From positions 62,001 to 126,000 of the forward strand of contig MKSU01000032.1 of assembly GCA_001897375.1 (NCBI GenBank): a DNA stretch of 64,000 nucleotides. The letters are read 5' to 3'. Shown here one piece after another: positions 59,531-64,000 of this stretch. Numbering within the stretch: position 1 is the first letter of the stretch; each line of letters starts with the position of its first letter. The stretch is from Sphingomonas sp. 67-36 (GTDB lineage Bacteria > Pseudomonadota > Alphaproteobacteria > Sphingomonadales > Sphingomonadaceae). The translations under genes were made by a program, and so were the position numbers. The notes under the pieces were generated by a model, which did not search any database, had not been told where the DNA came from, and worked only from the letters and a program-made list of their open reading frames with translations.

Positions 59531-59924
59531 GCCCGCCCGTTCTGGCTGGCGATCGTTTTGCTTCGCCGATGAGTTGGCCGAACTCCTCAAGAAAATCTGC
59601 CCCTTCGGATGTCTGCGCGACAAAGATATTGCGCTTGTCGCTGTCGTCGCGCTGGCGGCGCAGATAGCCGAGCGCGCCCAGTCTGTTCAAGGCGCGCGTG
59701 ATGACGGGTTTCGAGACGTTCAGATTTTGCGCGAGTCCGCGGACGGTATGCGGCCCCGGAAGGAGATAGACGACCAGCAGGAGGGCCATCTGGCGGTTGG
59801 TCAGATCCGGCTCGCCCGAGCGGACATAATCGACCAGGGTGTTCATCCAGGAACTCAACGCACGCTTGGACAGACTCGGCACAGGGACATTCCGATACGA
59901 AGAAGTCGGGAACGGAGCTTCCAT
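59475..59924 (-). CDS. MarR family transcriptional regulator
   Basis: A 149-residue winged-helix regulator. The helix-turn-helix includes TVRGLAQNLNVSKPVITRALNRLGALGYL (about 59-87; named in part), and the wing has RRQRDDSDKRNIFV, the DxR pattern of MarR proteins. It probably forms a dimer that binds its own promoter; the ligand is unknown. The ATG at 59924 stands in a 125-base gap divergent from secG. It may start the transcript that continues through argC and the Entner-Doudoroff genes. Confidence 0.87.
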   Translation of the reverse strand: MEAPFPTSSYRNVPVPSLSKRALSSWMNTLVDYVRSGEPDLTNRQMALLLVVYLLPGPHTVRGLAQNLNVSKPVITRALNRLGALGYLRRQRDDSDKRNIFVAQTSEGADFLEEFGQLIGEAKRSPARTGGRAQDLRLDRALASARPAD

Positions 59925-60049
59925 GCGCCGTCAACGCCGGAGCGGGGCAGTGGTTTCAGGGGTGTCACGAATTACCCCCGGTTGATGTTGCGGGGCGGCT
60001 CGCCTATGTCCCCGCCGGTTCGCCAGACAGGCCATTTTCCGGAAGCTCG

Positions 60050-60409
60050 ATGTTCACCTTTCTCCTCGTCGTCCATGCCATCATCGCCGCCGCGCTGGTG
60101 ACGGTGATCCTGATGCAACGGTCGGAGGGCGGGGGGCTTACGTCCAGCGGCAGCCCGGCGGGGCTGATGTCGGCGCGCGGCGCGGCCGATTTCCTGACGC
60201 GCTCGACGGCGGTGCTCGCCACGCTGTTCGTGCTGATGTCGATCGTGCTGGCGGTGATCTCGGCGACGCGCAGCTCCACCTCGGTCGATACCTCGCTGCA
60301 ACGCGCGCCGGTTACCGCCCCGGCGGCGGCGCCCCAGCCGCGGCAGCCGGTCGACACCGCGCCGGCCGCTCCGCCGCCGGCCGACAACGGCGTGCCGCTG
60401 GCGCGCTGA
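60050..60409 (+). CDS. secG: Preprotein translocase subunit SecG
   Basis: A 119-residue SecYEG component. It has two membrane helices, about residues 1-20 (MFTFLLVVHAIIAAALVTVI) and 55-75, joined by the conserved loop LMQRSEGGGLTSSG. The C-terminal 35 residues are Pro/Ala-rich and variable. The ATG lies in a good context (ggaagctcg upstream). It precedes pyrG by 88 bases; the pairing of secG and pyrG is common in alphaproteobacteria. Confidence 0.94.
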   Translation: MFTFLLVVHAIIAAALVTVILMQRSEGGGLTSSGSPAGLMSARGAADFLTRSTAVLATLFVLMSIVLAVISATRSSTSVDTSLQRAPVTAPAAAPQPRQPVDTAPAAPPPADNGVPLAR

Positions 60410-60436
60410 TTTTTTCACGGTTCGCCGGATTTTGTC

Positions 60437-60468
60437 GCGCCCGCGTGGTTGCGGGCGCTTGTCGTTTT
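60437..60468 (+). terminator. Terminator between secG and pyrG
   Basis: An eight-base-pair stem (60437-60444 with 60451-60458, gcgcccgc/gcgggcgc), loop gtggtt, followed by ttgtcgtttt. It lies 27 bases after the secG stop and 30 bases before the pyrG start. Confidence 0.7.
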
Positions 60469-60497
60469 CATTGTTTCGAGGCTAAGCGTTATCTCCC

Positions 60498-62132
60498 ATG
60501 GCGCGGTTCATTTTCATCACCGGCGGCGTGGTCTCCTCGCTCGGCAAGGGTCTCATGGCGGCATCGCTCGCGGCGCTGCTCCAGGCGCGCGGCTATCGCG
60601 TGCGCATCCGCAAGTTCGATCCCTATCTCAACGTCGATCCGGGGACGATGAGCCCCTATCAGCACGGTGAGGTCTATGTGACCGACGACGGGGCGGAGAC
60701 CGACCTCGATCTCGGCCATTACGAACGTTTCACCGGGGTCGCCGCGCGGCAGAGCGACAACATCACCTCCGGCCGAATCTATCAGCAGATCATTCAGCGC
60801 GAGCGGCGCGGCGACTATCTCGGCGCGACCGTTCAGGTGATCCCGCATGTCACCGACGCGATCAAGGAATTCGCGCGGGCCGAGACCGACGACCTCGATT
60901 TCGTGCTGTGCGAGATCGGCGGCACGGTGGGCGATATCGAATCGCTGCCGTTCATCGAATCGATTCGCCAGCTCAAGAACGAGGTGGGGCGCGGCAACGC
61001 CATCTCGATCCACGTCACCTTGGTGCCGTATATCGCGGCGGCGGGCGAGCTGAAGACCAAGCCGACGCAGCATTCGGTGCGCGAGCTGGCCGCGCTGGGC
61101 GTGCAGCCCGACGTGCTGGTCTGCCGCTGCGAGCAGCCGCTGCCGGCGGGCGAGCGCGCCAAGATCGCGCTGTTCTGCAACGTGCCCGAATCGGCCGTCA
61201 TCCCGGCGCTGGACGCCAAGAGCATCTATGCCGTGCCGCTCCAATATCACGCCGAGGGGCTGGATTCGGAAGTGCTGCGCGCCTTCGGCATCACGCCGTC
61301 CTCGCCGCCCGACCTTTCGCGCTGGGAGGAGATCGTCGATCGCCTGACCAACCCGGAAGGCGAGGTGACGATCGGCGTGGTCGGCAAATACGTCGGGCTG
61401 CAGGACGCCTACAAGTCGCTCAACGAGGCGCTGGTGCATGGCGGGATCGCGAATCGCGTGAAGGTCAACATCCGCTGGATCGACGCCGAGCTGTTCGAGG
61501 GCGAGGACGCGGAGATCGCCGCGCATCTCGAGCCGTGCCACGCGATCCTCGTCCCCGGCGCGTTCGGGGAGCGCGGCGCGGAGGGCAAGATCGCCAGCGT
61601 GCGCTTCGCCCGCGAGCGCGAGATTCCCTATTTCGGCATCTGCTTCGGGATGCAGATGGCCTGCATCGAGGGCGCTCGCGATCTCGGCGGGATCGCCGGC
61701 GCATCCTCCACCGAGTTCGGCCCGACCGACGAGCCGGTGGTCGGCCTCATCACCGAATGGATGGGCCGCGACGGGCTGGAGAAGCGCGAGGCGAGCGGCG
61801 ACATGGGCGGCACGATGCGGCTCGGCGCCTATGAAGCGAGTCTTGGCGGCAACAGCCGCGTCGCCTCGATCTACGGCTCGAACACGATCAGCGAGCGGCA
61901 TCGCCATCGTTATGAGGTGAACACCGGCTATCGCGACGTGCTGGAGCAGGGCGGGCTGGTCTTTTCCGGCATGTCGCCGGACGGCACGCTGCCGGAGATC
62001 GTCGAGCGGCCGGACCATCCGTGGTTCATCGGCGTCCAGTTCCATCCGGAGCTGAAATCCAAGCCGTTCGACCCGCACCCGCTGTTCGCCAGCTTCATCG
62101 AGGCCGCCGTCAAGCAGAGCCGGCTGGTCTGA
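60498..62132 (+). CDS. pyrG: CTP synthase
   Basis: A 544-residue enzyme that converts UTP to CTP with glutamine and ATP. The synthase domain opens [20 protein letters not shown], has [19 protein letters not shown] and [12 protein letters not shown]; the C-terminal glutamine amidotransferase has the nucleophile in [11 protein letters not shown] and the His/Glu pair in [14 protein letters not shown]. Length and motifs are standard. An intact pyrG agrees with ordinary housekeeping. Confidence 0.97.
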   Translation: MARFIFITGGVVSSLGKGLMAASLAALLQARGYRVRIRKFDPYLNVDPGTMSPYQHGEVYVTDDGAETDLDLGHYERFTGVAARQSDNITSGRIYQQIIQRERRGDYLGATVQVIPHVTDAIKEFARAETDDLDFVLCEIGGTVGDIESLPFIESIRQLKNEVGRGNAISIHVTLVPYIAAAGELKTKPTQHSVRELAALGVQPDVLVCRCEQPLPAGERAKIALFCNVPESAVIPALDAKSIYAVPLQYHAEGLDSEVLRAFGITPSSPPDLSRWEEIVDRLTNPEGEVTIGVVGKYVGLQDAYKSLNEALVHGGIANRVKVNIRWIDAELFEGEDAEIAAHLEPCHAILVPGAFGERGAEGKIASVRFAREREIPYFGICFGMQMACIEGARDLGGIAGASSTEFGPTDEPVVGLITEWMGRDGLEKREASGDMGGTMRLGAYEASLGGNSRVASIYGSNTISERHRHRYEVNTGYRDVLEQGGLVFSGMSPDGTLPEIVERPDHPWFIGVQFHPELKSKPFDPHPLFASFIEAAVKQSRLV

Positions 62133-62161
62133 CCGGCCGGTAGCGCGCTATCGTCGCCGCG

Positions 62162-62839
62162 ATGGCCCGCATCCTGGTGATCGAGGACGACGACAGCACC
62201 GCGCGCGAGATCGCGGCGGAACTGTCCGCGCACGGCCATGACGTGCTGATCGCGGCGGATGGCGCGGCGGGGCTGGAGCGCGCCACCCGCGAGGCGTTCG
62301 ACGCGATCACGCTGGACCGGATGCTGCCGGGGCTGGAGGGGCTGGAAGTGGTCGCCAGCCTGCGCCAACGACGCGTAGACGTGCCGGTGCTGATGATCAG
62401 CGCGCTGAGCGACGTGGACGAGCGGATCGCGGGCCTGCGCGCAGGCGGCGACGATTATCTCGTGAAGCCCTTCGCCCCCAACGAGATGGCGATGCGCGTC
62501 GAGGTGCTAATCCGCCGCCACCGCGAGCGCGCCGACGTGATGGTGCTGCGCGCCGGCGATATCGAGCTGGACCTCGCCCGGCGCACCGCCACCGTCGGCG
62601 GCGAGCCGGTGCGGCTGCTGCACATGGAGTTCCGCCTGCTCGAATTCCTGATGCGCAACCAGGGCGAGACGGTGAGCCGCCGCATCATCTTCGAGCAGGT
62701 CTGGGGATATTATTTCGATCCCGGCGCGAACCTCATCAATGTCCATATCGCGCGGCTGCGCAAGAAGCTCGACCGGCCCGGCGCGCCATCGGCGATCGCG
62801 ACCGTGAAGGGCGAGGGCTATCGCCTCGATGCTCGCTGA
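62162..62839 (+). CDS. Two-component response regulator, OmpR/PhoB family
   Basis: A 225-residue regulator. The receiver has Asp9/Asp10, the phosphoacceptor Asp52 (ITLDRMLPG), a Ser at the usual Thr position (LMISAL) and Lys in LVKPFAPNE; the C-terminal winged helix has NLINVHIARLRKKLDRP. The stimulus is not evident, though QseB/CzcR-like regulators are close in type. The kinase gene overlaps its end by 11 bases. Confidence 0.9.
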   Translation: MARILVIEDDDSTAREIAAELSAHGHDVLIAADGAAGLERATREAFDAITLDRMLPGLEGLEVVASLRQRRVDVPVLMISALSDVDERIAGLRAGGDDYLVKPFAPNEMAMRVEVLIRRHRERADVMVLRAGDIELDLARRTATVGGEPVRLLHMEFRLLEFLMRNQGETVSRRIIFEQVWGYYFDPGANLINVHIARLRKKLDRPGAPSAIATVKGEGYRLDAR

Positions 62840-64000
62840 CCGGCTGCGCTTCGCGGATATCCGGCGCACCAGCGCCTTCCGCCTGACGGCGATGCTGGGC
62901 GTGACCTTCGCCGCCGGCATCGTGCTGCTGCTCGGCGCGATCTACCTGCTGACCGCGCGGGAGCTGACCAGCCGCAGCGACCGCATCCTCGCGGACCTCG
63001 CCGCGCAGGTGCTGGCGACGCCGGCGCAGGCGCTGCCCGCCCGCATCCGGCAGGAGAATGCGCGCAACGAGCCGGGGCTGAACTTCTTCGGCCTGATCAG
63101 CGGCGACGGGGAAGCGATCGCGGGCAGGCTCTCGACGATGCCGGCCAGAGGCTATGACCGCCCGGTCGACGTGGAGGACGCGGGCGGCGGGATCGGGCCG
63201 ATCCGCCTGCTCGCGCGCCGCACGCCGAACGGCGAGACGCTGCTGGTCGGGCGCGACATCAGCCAGATACGCGACCTGCGGCTCAGGATGCTGGAGATAC
63301 TGGTGTGGAGCGGCCTCGCCATCGTGCTCGGCGTCGGCCTCACCGCGATCGGCCTCAGCATCGGGCCGCTGCGCCGGGTGCGCGACCTTCAGGCCGCGAG
63401 CCGGGCGATCGCGGCGGGTGATCTCGCGCTGCGGATGCCGATCGCCGGACGGCACGACGAGCTGGACCTGTTCGCCGATACGGTGAACGCGATGGTCGAG
63501 GACGTCGCGCGGACCATCGCGCAGGTGAAGGGCGTGACCGACGCGATCGCGCATGACCTGCGCACCCCGCTGACCCGCGTCCGCGCCGGCCTGCACCGCA
63601 TCGCGCAGGACGATGCCCTGCCGCCCGGCCAGCGGGAGCGGCTCGTGGCGGCGGTGGGCGATCTCGATACCGTGCTGGAGCGGTTCGCCGCGCTGCTGCG
63701 CATCTCGGAACTGGAAGCGGGGCAGCGCCGCGCCGGCTTCGCGCCGGTCGACCTCGGTGCGATCGCGGCGCGGGTGGGGGAATTGTACGAACCGCTCGCG
63801 GAGGACGGCGGCATCGCGCTCGTCATGGATTGCGCGCCGCTATCGGTCCATGGCGACGAGAAGCTGCTGTTCGAGGCGGTCAGCAACCTTGTCGACAATG
63901 CGATCAAGTTCGGCCGCGAGGGCGGACGGGTCTCTGTCGTCACCGGCGACGAGGGCGAGGGATGGCTGCTCGACGTGCGCGACGACGGGCCGGGCATCGC
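62829..64000 (+). CDS. Sensor histidine kinase, 3' end beyond window
   Basis: Cognate kinase of the preceding response regulator; 390 codons are visible. It has two transmembrane helices (about residues 22-45 and 155-180) around a periplasmic sensor of some 110 residues, a HAMP segment with GPLRRVRDLQAASRAIAAGD, the HisKA motif with His242 (IAHDLRTPLTRVR), and the HATPase N-box NLVDNAIKFG and DDGPGI at the edge. The end is outside the window. The ATG at 62829 overlaps the regulator stop by 11 bases. Heavy-metal or envelope-stress sensing is possible but not shown. Confidence 0.9.
   Translation, partial: MLADRLRFADIRRTSAFRLTAMLGVTFAAGIVLLLGAIYLLTARELTSRSDRILADLAAQVLATPAQALPARIRQENARNEPGLNFFGLISGDGEAIAGRLSTMPARGYDRPVDVEDAGGGIGPIRLLARRTPNGETLLVGRDISQIRDLRLRMLEILVWSGLAIVLGVGLTAIGLSIGPLRRVRDLQAASRAIAAGDLALRMPIAGRHDELDLFADTVNAMVEDVARTIAQVKGVTDAIAHDLRTPLTRVRAGLHRIAQDDALPPGQRERLVAAVGDLDTVLERFAALLRISELEAGQRRAGFAPVDLGAIAARVGELYEPLAEDGGIALVMDCAPLSVHGDEKLLFEAVSNLVDNAIKFGREGGRVSVVTGDEGEGWLLDVRDDGPGI

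Noticed and set aside
1-64000. tRNA or rRNA genes, insertion sequences, prophage, integrase and CRISPR arrays
   Set aside because: I looked for cloverleaf-like patterns in gaps, transposase or integrase frames and spaced direct repeats, and found none that could be supported.

Overview
The window is high-GC, gene-dense DNA from an alphaproteobacterium, most likely a sphingomonad (Sphingomonas or a close relative). The indications are the overall base composition, a VPEPATWA-type PEP-CTERM protein, a DUF2794 protein, the large-loop PstA/PstC type, a complete zwf-pgl-edd-glk-eda Entner-Doudoroff set, and a TonB-dependent cobalamin receptor. I see no insertion sequence, prophage, CRISPR array, tRNA or rRNA gene. 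Almost everything is chromosomal housekeeping or ordinary accessory content.

Layout. 1-7.4 kb: partial nitronate monooxygenase, gamma-carbonic anhydrase, DoxX, a DUF4403 lipoprotein, an A-type Fe-S carrier, exonuclease III, an LplT-like MFS protein, then pgsA-moaD-moaE. 7.4-9.6 kb: an oxidative-stress module with OxyR divergent from ahpC-ahpD. 9.6-13 kb: TSUP permease, serine acetyltransferase, DUF2794, an SDR and a secreted protein with a poly-Thr tail. 13.1-20.3 kb: the phosphate regulon phoR-pstSCAB-phoU-phoB with a PhoB-box-like triple repeat before pstS. 20.4-23.3 kb: an HPr-rel-A-like cassette (Tat-signal protein, PqqD-like protein, HprK-like kinase, nucleotidyltransferase) facing a VanZ-family gene; this is the least understood unit here. 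23.3-31.7 kb: gph, glmU, glmS, a HerA-like ATPase, an M20 peptidase and a MATE transporter. 31.7-38.5 kb: amidohydrolase and the cobalamin uptake set btuD-btuC, btuF (inverted) and btuB with a cobalamin riboswitch. 38.6-39.9 kb: rpsF-rpsR-rplI. 40.1-47.2 kb: the fatty-acid synthesis cluster fabD-fabG / acpP-fabF-mltG, with two GT-C-type glycosyltransferase genes beside and inside it. 47.3-51.9 kb: purF, SDR, proB and an epimerase-like gene. 51.9-60 kb: PEP-CTERM protein, Entner-Doudoroff operon, argC, an SH3 protein and a MarR regulator. 60-64 kb: secG, pyrG and a two-component pair whose kinase runs off the end.

How it works together. The pst/pho operon takes up phosphate and senses it. OxyR with the AhpC/AhpD pair handles peroxides. 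The btu genes import vitamin B12 under riboswitch control. GlmU/GlmS supply UDP-GlcNAc, and the fab cluster supplies acyl chains, for the envelope. Glucose is directed through zwf-pgl-edd-eda. The items most worth a second look are the HPr-rel-A-like cassette with its candidate Tat-exported partner, the non-contiguous btuB-(btuF inverted)-btuCD arrangement, and several RNA hairpins that overlap translation starts.
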